DNA of 5,314 nt from Acidobacteriota bacterium (lineage in GTDB: Bacteria > Acidobacteriota > Vicinamibacteria > Vicinamibacterales > 2-12-FULL-66-21): contig JACDBQ010000598.1 of the NCBI GenBank assembly GCA_013694845.1, positions 1 through 5,314 on the forward strand, in the 5' to 3' direction. The notes beneath the pieces are model-generated. The model was not told where the DNA came from. It made no database searches and was given only the letters and a program-made list of their open reading frames with translations. The position numbers were made by a program, and so were the translations under genes. Numbering within the stretch: the first letter of the stretch is position 1; every line of letters starts with the position of its first letter. Positions 1 to 4,897 of this stretch are shown here, piece by piece.

Positions 1-663
1 GTGCGTGGTGAATCGATAGCGGCCGCGATCGGTGAGCTGCCCGTCGAATTGGACGTCCCCGTTGATGGTGCTGACCTCGACGTTCTGCGACTTGATCTGG
101 GTCAGCGTGATGTCGCCATTGGTCGACTCCGCCGAGATGTCGCCGGACGCACCGGTGATCCGGACCCCTTCGTTGATGGAGCTCGCCGTCAGGCGTCCGC
201 GCACCCCTTCGACAATCACTTCTCCCTGGATCGATCTGGCGACGATCGACCCGGTGCCACCCTTGATGACGACGTCGCCGCGGGTTGTCTCGGCAGAGAC
301 TTCGCTCTGCGATCCTTCCACGGTGATGAAGTTATAGGTCCCGACCACCTTGATCGCCATCCAGGCGGGCGCCGAGATCTCGTAGTCCACCGACCCGCGG
401 GCCTGGTTGTCGGTACGAATGGCGACACCGGCGGCCGTCGTGCGGATGTTCACTTTCGCGCGGGAATCGTGCCGTGCCTGCACGCGCAGCGAATCACGCT
501 CCCAGGCTTTGATCACGACCTCACCGGCGAAGTTCTCCACGGTCAGCCGCGCGCCGCGCGCGACGGCGACCGTCTCGTCGGTGGTCGGCGTCCGGGCTTC
601 CCGCCCTTGCTGCGGGAACACGGCCAACGCCGCGGCGAATATCACTGCTGCTCCACACATCAT
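1..663 (-). CDS. DUF4097-family exported beta-repeat protein (C-terminus beyond left edge)
   Basis: The frame is open from an ATG at 663 to base 1, giving 221 codons with no stop, so the C-terminus lies outside the window. Residues 1-17 are hydrophobic (MMCGAAVIFAAALAVF) and look like a signal peptide with a weak positive end, suggesting export. From about residue 39 the protein is a string of short beta strands. From residue 129 it becomes a regular repeat of about 18 residues, each unit starting G-D/E-(V/I) (near 129, 147, 165, 183 and 202) and containing S-(I/T)-N/Q-G turns. This is typical of the DUF4097 (putative adhesin) family, whose biochemical function is unknown. It starts in a TGATG overlap with the anti-sigma gene stop, so it is probably translationally coupled and co-regulated by that sigma system. 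A second ATG follows directly at 660. The family call is firm; a role in surface or envelope biology is inference. Confidence 0.88.
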   Translation of the reverse strand, partial: MMCGAAVIFAAALAVFPQQGREARTPTTDETVAVARGARLTVENFAGEVVIKAWERDSLRVQARHDSRAKVNIRTTAAGVAIRTDNQARGSVDYEISAPAWMAIKVVGTYNFITVEGSQSEVSAETTRGDVVIKGGTGSIVARSIQGEVIVEGVRGRLTASSINEGVRITGASGDISAESTNGDITLTQIKSQNVEVSTINGDVQFDGQLTDRGRYRFTTH

Positions 664-1343
664 CAGGATCCTGTCGTCAGGGCGGTCGCCCGGCGGAGCA
701 GGGCAATTTTTCGCTGCCGGGCCGACACGAGGTGGTTTGTCAAATACGCATTTGCGGGGTCCGCCTCGAGTGCGCGCCGGCACTGCTCGATCGCCGTATC
801 GATCGCCCCCAGGTTCTGTTCGAGCACGCGCACGGTTTCGGGATCGAGCTCCCCGCGGCCGGCTTTCAATCGTCGCTCGAGATCCGCGACCGCGCCGTCG
901 TACTGCGCATTGGCTACGCTGACCGTGAGCGCGTCACCCGCGGCGGCGGAAGGCTCAGCTCTCGTCACGCCGCTGGCGCCGCGATCGTCGTGAGGTCGCG
1001 CCAGATAAACCAGGCCTCCGGACATCAGCATCAGCAGGATCCCGGCGGCAGCGAGCTGCAGAACCGAAAAGCTGAAGCGCCGCCGCACCGGTGGTGTGAA
1101 CGGTGTCACCGTCGCCCGGGTGGCCCCGATGCGCTGTGCGACTCCAGCCCAGAGGTCACGGTCCGGGAGCGTGTCGGGCAGGGTGGTGGCGGCAGCGACG
1201 ATCGAGCCCAGATCCTCGATCAGCCTGCGGCACTCGGCGCAGCCCGACAGATGGGCATCGACCGACTCGCGCGCCGATACCGGCAACTCGCCGTCGAGAT
1301 ACTCGGACAGCTGCTCTGTGACGTGGTCATGCGGGTGGCTCAT
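663..1343 (-). CDS. Membrane anti-sigma factor with zinc-finger (ZAS/zf-HC2) domain
   Basis: This 226-residue protein probably binds and holds inactive the ECF sigma factor encoded just upstream. The N-terminal cytoplasmic part carries the zinc-associated anti-sigma motif H31-x3-C35-x2-C38, preceded by the usual helix 'LSEYLDGEL' (12-20). A proline-containing linker leads to one membrane segment at about 93-115, with RRR at 87-89 on the cytoplasmic side. The outer part (about 140-226) is predicted helical and charged, including a TPR-like stretch 'AIEQCRRALEADPANAY' (about 184-200), and could be the sensing domain. The start is well supported: AGGAAA lies 4 bases before the ATG. The gene sits 40 bases after the sigma stop, and its TGA shares one base with the next gene's ATG. 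What signal relieves inhibition, and whether by proteolysis or conformational change, cannot be read from the sequence. Confidence 0.92.
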   Translation of the reverse strand: MSHPHDHVTEQLSEYLDGELPVSARESVDAHLSGCAECRRLIEDLGSIVAAATTLPDTLPDRDLWAGVAQRIGATRATVTPFTPPVRRRFSFSVLQLAAAGILLMLMSGGLVYLARPHDDRGASGVTRAEPSAAAGDALTVSVANAQYDGAVADLERRLKAGRGELDPETVRVLEQNLGAIDTAIEQCRRALEADPANAYLTNHLVSARQRKIALLRRATALTTGS

Positions 1344-1353
1344 GTCGTTTCCT
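1344..1353 (-). promoter_or_regulatory. Ribosome binding site of the anti-sigma gene
   Basis: On the minus strand AGGAAA (1353-1348) lies 4 bases before the ATG at 1343-1341. Together with the domain start it fixes this as the start codon. It is the clearest ribosome binding site in the regulatory block, and contrasts with the sigma gene, whose chosen ATG has none. Confidence 0.6.
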
Positions 1354-1393
1354 ATGCCGAGACCGGGCCTATCCGAGCACTGGCTATGCCGAG
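1352..1393. repeat. Three short direct copies of CTATGCCGAG / CTATCCGAG
   Basis: The plus strand shows ctatgccgag at 1352-1361, ctatccgag (one base missing) at 1369-1377 and ctatgccgag at 1384-1393. The starts are 17 and 15 bases apart. The copies fill the 40-base gap between the sigma and anti-sigma genes, and the last one contains the sigma stop codon (TAG on the minus strand). They could be a small duplication or protein/RNA sites; chance is also possible. Confidence 0.4.
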
Positions 1394-1899
1394 GCAGGGC
1401 GCAGATGCCTGCGCAGGATCATGCGCGCGCGGTGAAGCTGGGCCTTCGAGGTGCCGGCCGAGATCTCCAGCAGGTCGGCGATCTCCTGGTGCTTGTAGCC
1501 TTCGACGTCGTGAAGCACGAAGATCTCGCGCGCACCGTCGGGAAGTTTCTCGAGCGCCGTTTCGAGGTCCATCGCGAGGTCGCCGGAGCTTCGGGCCCCG
1601 GGCAGGCTCTCGAAGATGCCTTCGCCGTCGACGTGCCGCTGACGCCTGGTGGTATCGGTCCGGAAGCGCTCGATGACCACGTTCGCGGCGAGCCGGTGGA
1701 GCCAGGTGCTGAAAGCGGACTCACCCCGAAAGCTCGAGAGCTTCTGCCAGAGGCGGACGAAGACGTCCTGGGTCAACTCGTCGGCGTCCCGGCCGGCAGT
1801 CATCCGTCGGACCAGACCGTGCACCCGAGGGAGATGGGCCCTGTAGAGGCGCTCGAACGCGCGCACGTCGCCCGCTGCGGCCAGCGCCACGTCGTCCAT
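1384..1899 (-). CDS. ECF-family RNA polymerase sigma factor (sigma-70 regions 2 and 4)
   Basis: This is a 171-residue group 4 (ECF) sigma factor that would direct RNA polymerase to a small regulon. Region 2 spans about residues 14-80, with the core-binding stretch 'DADELTQDVFVRLWQ' (38-52) and the -10 recognition helix 'STWLHRLAANVVIERFR' (64-80). Region 4 spans about 112-167, with 'LPDGAREIFVLHDVEGY' and the helix-turn-helix 'HQEIADLLEISAGTSKAQLHRAR'-like segment (137-159). Regions 1.2 and 3 are absent, as expected. I chose the ATG at 1899 because 'MDDVALAAAGDVRAFERLY' is a standard ECF N-terminus. The frame stays open upstream to 2061, but that extension lacks family resemblance and runs into the M23 gene. 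No good ribosome binding site precedes 1899. The anti-sigma gene follows after 40 bases. Autoregulation is likely by family habit; a weak promoter candidate exists in the upstream gap. Confidence 0.92.
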   Translation of the reverse strand: MDDVALAAAGDVRAFERLYRAHLPRVHGLVRRMTAGRDADELTQDVFVRLWQKLSSFRGESAFSTWLHRLAANVVIERFRTDTTRRQRHVDGEGIFESLPGARSSGDLAMDLETALEKLPDGAREIFVLHDVEGYKHQEIADLLEISAGTSKAQLHRARMILRRHLRPASA

Positions 1900-1966
1900 C
1901 CGGTCGGTTGCTGGTCTGGCCGTCAGCGGAGTATCAACCTGCAGCAGTGTGAGTGCCGTGCGCAAG

Positions 1967-1973
1967 CTCCTTT
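1967..1973 (-). promoter_or_regulatory. Strong Shine-Dalgarno-like AAAGGAG without an obvious start codon
   Basis: The minus strand reads AAAGGAG here, a near-ideal ribosome binding sequence, but 68 bases ahead of the sigma ATG. A TTG follows after only one base, too close for normal use. An ACG in the sigma frame follows after seven bases, good spacing but a rare start codon. It may serve an unusual sigma start, a leader function, or nothing. Confidence 0.25.
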
Positions 1974-1996
1974 CCTGCACAAGCTTGGACGGGCTC

Positions 1997-2023
1997 GGAC
2001 CCGAAGAAGGTTGGAACGTTACC
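1997..2023 (-). promoter_or_regulatory. Possible ECF-type promoter for the sigma/anti-sigma/DUF4097 block
   Basis: On the minus strand GGTAAC (2023-2018) resembles an ECF -35 element of the GGAAC type. It is followed after 17 bases by GTCC (2000-1997), resembling the short ECF -10 element. It overlaps the M23 stop codon (TAA at 2021-2019) and lies about 100 bases ahead of the sigma ATG. The match is short and could be chance; the placement at the head of a sigma cassette is the main support. Confidence 0.2.
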
Positions 2024-2753
2024 GCAAGACGTCGTAGGGGTCGATCGGACTGCCTTCCCACCAGCGTTTCTGGTCGGTCAGGCGGAAGATGGCGAAGTGC
2101 AGGTGAGGGGTGTCCTTGGGGGCGTTCCCCGACACCCCGACGTAGCCGATGACCTGCCCTGTCCGGACGACGTCATTTTCGCGAAGACCGTCGGCGTAGC
2201 GATCCAGGTGCGCGTAGTAGTAGCAGTACCGCTCGCTTGGATCGAACTGGTAGATCGTGATGCCCCCGGCTTTGCTGTTGAACAGCCGCGCGATGCGGCC
2301 GCCTTCGATCGCCTTCACCGGTGTGCCGGTCGGCGCCAGGATGTCGATGGCTTCATGTCGCCGCGCGCCGCGGGTGTCCTCGAACGATCGCACCAGTTTC
2401 TCGGGCGTGAGCCCTTCCACCGGCATGACGAACTGGCGGTCTTCGAGATCCGCGCCAGCCGGCGCGCTGATGGACGGGGTGGGCCGGGGCCCGTCTTTCG
2501 ATCCGACGGTTCCGACCTTTGTCTCGAGGACCGGCGCGTCGTCGTCCACCGGCCCGCGATCCCAGCGATCGACCGAGGCCTGGCGGTCGGCCAGGAATCG
2601 CGCGCCCGCCCCGAGCCAGGTCTCGGACGGGGCCGCCCTCCAGACAATGGCGGCGACCGACAGCGCGCCGGCCAGGAAGCCCCAGAGGGCACCTAGCGCG
2701 AGGAGCCGAGCGTTCCTCTTCCGATCGGGCGAGAGCACGGGCCTCGAGAACAC
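2019..2753 (-). CDS. Membrane-anchored M23-family peptidase (LytM-like)
   Basis: This 244-residue protein is expected to cut peptide cross-links of peptidoglycan outside the inner membrane. Residues 17-38 form one membrane anchor after a basic N-terminus (RKRNAR), followed by a low-complexity linker (about 60-105). The M23 domain occupies about 107-241. The zinc ligands are visible: H133 and D137 in 'HEAID', and H219 in 'PHLHF'; H182 in 'YYYAHLD' and H217 fit the remaining catalytic histidines. The first motif is H-x3-D with Ala where many family members have Gly. The intact ligand set argues for an active enzyme rather than a degenerate regulator. The start is a GTG at 2753; no alternative start lies upstream before a stop, and a second GTG is at 2738. 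There is no clear ribosome binding site, and only 4 bases separate it from the L,D-transpeptidase stop, so translation is probably coupled. Confidence 0.9.
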   Translation of the reverse strand: MFSRPVLSPDRKRNARLLALGALWGFLAGALSVAAIVWRAAPSETWLGAGARFLADRQASVDRWDRGPVDDDAPVLETKVGTVGSKDGPRPTPSISAPAGADLEDRQFVMPVEGLTPEKLVRSFEDTRGARRHEAIDILAPTGTPVKAIEGGRIARLFNSKAGGITIYQFDPSERYCYYYAHLDRYADGLRENDVVRTGQVIGYVGVSGNAPKDTPHLHFAIFRLTDQKRWWEGSPIDPYDVLR

Positions 2754-2757
2754 AGGT

Positions 2758-3735
2758 CTATTGCTGGAAGACCACGGGTGTTCCGGGTTTCACCATCGCC
2801 GCAAGCCGAAGCGCGTCCCAATTCGTCAGGCGGACGCAGCCATGGGACTCGGACCGGCCAATGTTCGCCGGCTCCGGCGAGCCATGTATGCCGTAGTGCT
2901 CCTTCGAGATGTCCACCCATACGAGCCCGACCGGATTATTCGGCCCGGCCGGGATCATCGCCTTGGTGTGGGCTGGATCGGCGTCCCAGAAGAGATCCGG
3001 ATTGTAGCGGAAGGATGGATTGAGACTGACGCCGTTCACCTTCCAGTCCCCGATCGGCAGCGGATCATTGTCACTGCCGGTCGTGACGGGTGCATACATC
3101 ATGACTTTGCCCGCGGCGTCGGTTACGGTCAGCGCGGACTGGTCCTTCGACACGGTGACCGTGACGTCCGGCTTCGCCTTGACCTGTTCCTGCGCAGCCT
3201 GCGCCTGTGCCTTTTTCTCTGCCGCGGTCGCTTTGGCCTCCTGCGTGGGCGGTGTGGCTGGCAGCAGCATCGGATCGACGTTCGGCACTGTGATCTCTTC
3301 CCCCGCGTCGAACGTCGCCTTTGGATTGAGACGCTGCAGCAACGCCGGTGTCGCGTGATACCGCTCGGCCAGCGCCTCGAGCAGCGTGCGATAGCCGAGC
3401 GACTTCAATTTCGACTGTTCGACAAGGTCTGAGGGAATATCGGTCTCGAACGGACCGGCCACGTCTGCGTCGGTGACGCTGTACTTGCTGAGGGCCTCGA
3501 TCGCGGGCGGCTCGGCGCCGTTGGCGGCACGGTAGGCCTCGAGGGCCTTGTTGGTGTTGGCCCCGGCGCGCCCGTCGAGCGCGCCCGGCGAGAAACCAGC
3601 GCGGTCGAGCGCAACCTGGACGGCCAGTGCGTTGACCTTCGTCTTCGTCTGGGGCGGCGCCTGGCGAGTGGGTGGCGGAGGTGGTGCCTGCGTAACGCCA
3701 AAGACGGCCACCAATGTCAACGCGGTCAGAATCAC
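2758..3735 (-). CDS. Exported L,D-transpeptidase (YkuD domain) with peptidoglycan-binding domain
   Basis: This 325-residue protein probably forms 3-3 peptidoglycan cross-links, or attaches proteins to peptidoglycan, in the periplasm. Residues 1-17 are a hydrophobic signal sequence, followed by a Pro-rich stretch (18-28). A peptidoglycan_binding_1-like domain lies at about 33-73 ('VQVALDRAGFSPGALDG'). A LysM-like segment lies at about 115-152 ('LAERYHATPALLQRLNP' then 'GEEITVPN'). An Ala/Lys/Gln-rich helical linker covers about 165-188. The YkuD catalytic domain fills about 190-325 with H284 in 'GIHGSPEP' and the signature 'SESHGCVRLTNWDA', catalytic C300. All key residues are present. The start is a GTG overlapping the preceding TGA (GTGA), with AGAGGT six bases before it. 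The M23 gene follows after 4 bases, so a cross-linker and a hydrolase are made from one message. Substrate choice cannot be read from the sequence. Confidence 0.93.
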   Translation of the reverse strand: MILTALTLVAVFGVTQAPPPPPTRQAPPQTKTKVNALAVQVALDRAGFSPGALDGRAGANTNKALEAYRAANGAEPPAIEALSKYSVTDADVAGPFETDIPSDLVEQSKLKSLGYRTLLEALAERYHATPALLQRLNPKATFDAGEEITVPNVDPMLLPATPPTQEAKATAAEKKAQAQAAQEQVKAKPDVTVTVSKDQSALTVTDAAGKVMMYAPVTTGSDNDPLPIGDWKVNGVSLNPSFRYNPDLFWDADPAHTKAMIPAGPNNPVGLVWVDISKEHYGIHGSPEPANIGRSESHGCVRLTNWDALRLAAMVKPGTPVVFQQ

Positions 3736-4556
3736 TTCGTTACCTCTATTCGATCGACGCCGCGACGGTCGCTGCCGGCGCGGCGGTTGACCGCATCCGA
3801 CCGCGACTGGGCGGGTCTGGTGTCAATGTCGACCAGCCGGAACGGGCGGTCGGGGAACATCTCGCGCATCAGCGACGCCGAGACGTTGTAGACGGGAACA
3901 TTGGCGGCGGTACACCCCTCGGCCTGGCCGTGGTGTGCATGACCGTGGAAGACGACCGACACGGGGAAGCGGCCGATCGGCTCCTCGAGGCGGCTGCACC
4001 CGAGGAAGGGGAAGATCTCGCGGGGCTCGCCTTCCACAGTCCCCTGGATGGGCGAGTAGTGCAGAACCGCGACCAGCCGTTCCGTCCGGAGACGCGCCAG
4101 CGCGGACTCGAGCTTCAGCGCCTCGTCGACAGCCTCCCGCACGAAGTGTTTGATGATGTCTTCGCCCCACGGCCCCAGCGCGCGGCGTCCGAAACCGCCG
4201 CAGAAACCCTTGACGCCCGCGAAGCCGATGCCGTGCACCTCGGTGCTGTCGCCGTCCAGCATCACGACCCCCGCATCGCTCAGTATCTTGCTGATCTCGG
4301 CCTGCTGGCCGCTCTCGAAGTCGTGATTGCCAAGGACCGCGACACAGGGGATCCTGACGGAGCTCGTGATCTCACGCGCGAGCGCGCGCGCCTCATCCGG
4401 GTGACCGTAGTCCGTTAAGTCTCCACACAACACGAGAATGTCGGCGTCCTCGGTGATTTGGGCGAAGAGCGGCTGCAGCGATCCCGACACCGCGTTTTTT
4501 CCGTGGTGGATGTCCCCGAGCGCGGCAACCCGCACGTTTTCCTTGACCACGGCCAT
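3732..4556 (-). CDS. Calcineurin-like metallophosphoesterase
   Basis: This 274-residue enzyme carries all metal-binding blocks of the calcineurin-like superfamily: D15-x-H17 in 'GDIHHGK', D46 in 'GDLTDYG', N77-H78 in 'GNHDFE', H166 in 'LHYSP', and H206-x-H208 in 'GHAHHG'. It should hydrolyse a phosphoester using two metal ions. There is no signal peptide, so it is probably cytoplasmic. The substrate is unknown. The last ~25 residues are Arg/Asp-rich and lie beyond the core fold. The ATG at 4556 is preceded by ACAAGGG with six bases spacing, a moderate ribosome binding site. The gene is the first of the minus-strand run and its TGA overlaps the GTG of the L,D-transpeptidase, so it is co-expressed with cell-wall enzymes. 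A role in lipid carrier or nucleotide metabolism linked to the envelope is possible but unsupported. The upstream gap is shared with the divergent small gene. Confidence 0.92.
   Translation of the reverse strand: MAVVKENVRVAALGDIHHGKNAVSGSLQPLFAQITEDADILVLCGDLTDYGHPDEARALAREITSSVRIPCVAVLGNHDFESGQQAEISKILSDAGVVMLDGDSTEVHGIGFAGVKGFCGGFGRRALGPWGEDIIKHFVREAVDEALKLESALARLRTERLVAVLHYSPIQGTVEGEPREIFPFLGCSRLEEPIGRFPVSVVFHGHAHHGQAEGCTAANVPVYNVSASLMREMFPDRPFRLVDIDTRPAQSRSDAVNRRAGSDRRGVDRIEVTK
3742..3747 (-). promoter_or_regulatory. Ribosome binding site of the L,D-transpeptidase gene
   Basis: AGAGGT on the minus strand lies inside the end of the metallophosphoesterase gene, six bases before the GTG at 3735-3733. 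It decides the non-ATG start and supports reinitiation at the GTGA overlap. Confidence 0.6.
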
Positions 4557-4595
4557 GCAATGCCCTTGTGAGCAAACGGTGTTCCGCCGCCGCGG

Positions 4596-4608
4596 GCTCG
4601 CAACGAGC
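4596..4608 (+). other. Small inverted repeat in the divergent gap
   Basis: GCTCG at 4596-4600 and CGAGC at 4604-4608 are perfect inverted copies around CAA. The element abuts the TAAAAT box of the small plus-strand gene, so it could be an operator-like site or a weak hairpin in a transcript from the other strand. It has no T-tract and is too short to call a terminator. Confidence 0.3.
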
Positions 4609-4614
4609 TAAAAT
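4609..4614 (+). promoter_or_regulatory. -10-like TAAAAT just before the ATG at 4621 (possible leaderless start)
   Basis: TAAAAT matches the bacterial -10 consensus at five of six positions and fits TANNNT. It ends 6 bases before the ATG, which would place the first transcribed base at or next to the A of the start codon. No Shine-Dalgarno sequence is present before this ATG. No good -35 hexamer is seen at the standard distance, so the promoter call rests on the -10 box and its position. Confidence 0.4.
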
Positions 4615-4620
4615 TGAGCA

Positions 4621-4896
4621 ATGGCGAGGGGTTTCGATTCGAAGTTCATAGAAGCTCAACAGGAAGAAGCGGCACGCGACAAGACTGTTCGACCTGCGAT
4701 GACACCTGAACAGCAGGCACGGGAGGGACGGCGGCAGGCGCTGCAGCTGTCACGGGTACGGGCGGAAGGAGATCTGCGCCGCGCCACCGTCCCGGCCCAC
4801 AGGCAGATGCTCGAAGCGGCGATCAAGGCGCTCGACGAACAGCTCGCGCAGGTCGCATCAGAACCTGATGTCGGCTCAACACCTGCGGGATCCTGA
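4621..4896 (+). CDS. Small charged helical protein of unknown function
   Basis: I do not recognise a named family for this 91-residue protein. It is rich in Arg, Glu, Gln and Ala, has no Cys, no Trp, no signal peptide and no membrane segment, so it should be cytoplasmic. Residues 28-80 are predicted almost entirely helical ('TPEQQAREGRRQALQLSR', then 'HRQMLEAAIKALDEQLAQV'), with a break at about 55-58 (TVPA), suggesting a two-helix hairpin or coiled coil. Small proteins of this style are, in my recollection, common in Acidobacteriota. The ATG lacks a ribosome binding site but has a -10-like box right upstream. The stop TGA is separated by one base from an ATG of the lipoprotein hydrolase, so the two are probably co-expressed. 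The coding assignment is supported by the divergent arrangement, the tight junction to the next gene and the plausible composition. Confidence 0.75.
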   Translation: MARGFDSKFIEAQQEEAARDKTVRPAMTPEQQAREGRRQALQLSRVRAEGDLRRATVPAHRQMLEAAIKALDEQLAQVASEPDVGSTPAGS

Positions 4897-4897
4897 G

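Noticed and set aside
1..993. Long plus-strand open frame (330 codons)
   Set aside because: It lies opposite the DUF4097 and anti-sigma genes, both recognisable by motif. Its translation is Arg/Asp-rich with no domain, as expected for a GC-rich antisense frame.
1985..2007. Imperfect hairpin (CGGG...CCCG) after the M23 gene as a terminator
   Set aside because: The stem is only about four base pairs with a bulged extension and there is no T-tract, so it does not support termination.
1096..2037. Plus-strand open frame of 313 codons opposite the sigma and anti-sigma genes
   Set aside because: Sigma regions 2 and 4 and the zinc motif are clear on the other strand. The frame has no recognisable domain.
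1900..2061. N-terminal extension of the sigma factor to an ATG at 2061
   Set aside because: It would overlap the M23 gene, adds 54 residues unlike any sigma region, and the normal ECF N-terminus begins at 1899.
2257..3432. Plus-strand open frame of 391 codons, the longest in the window
   Set aside because: It covers parts of two genes with intact M23 and YkuD catalytic motifs on the minus strand. Its own product is an Arg-rich mix without domain or signal.
4376..4391. Alternating GC run (gcgcgcgc) as a special element
   Set aside because: It encodes 'ARALAR' in the metallophosphoesterase and is explained by codon use in a GC-rich genome.
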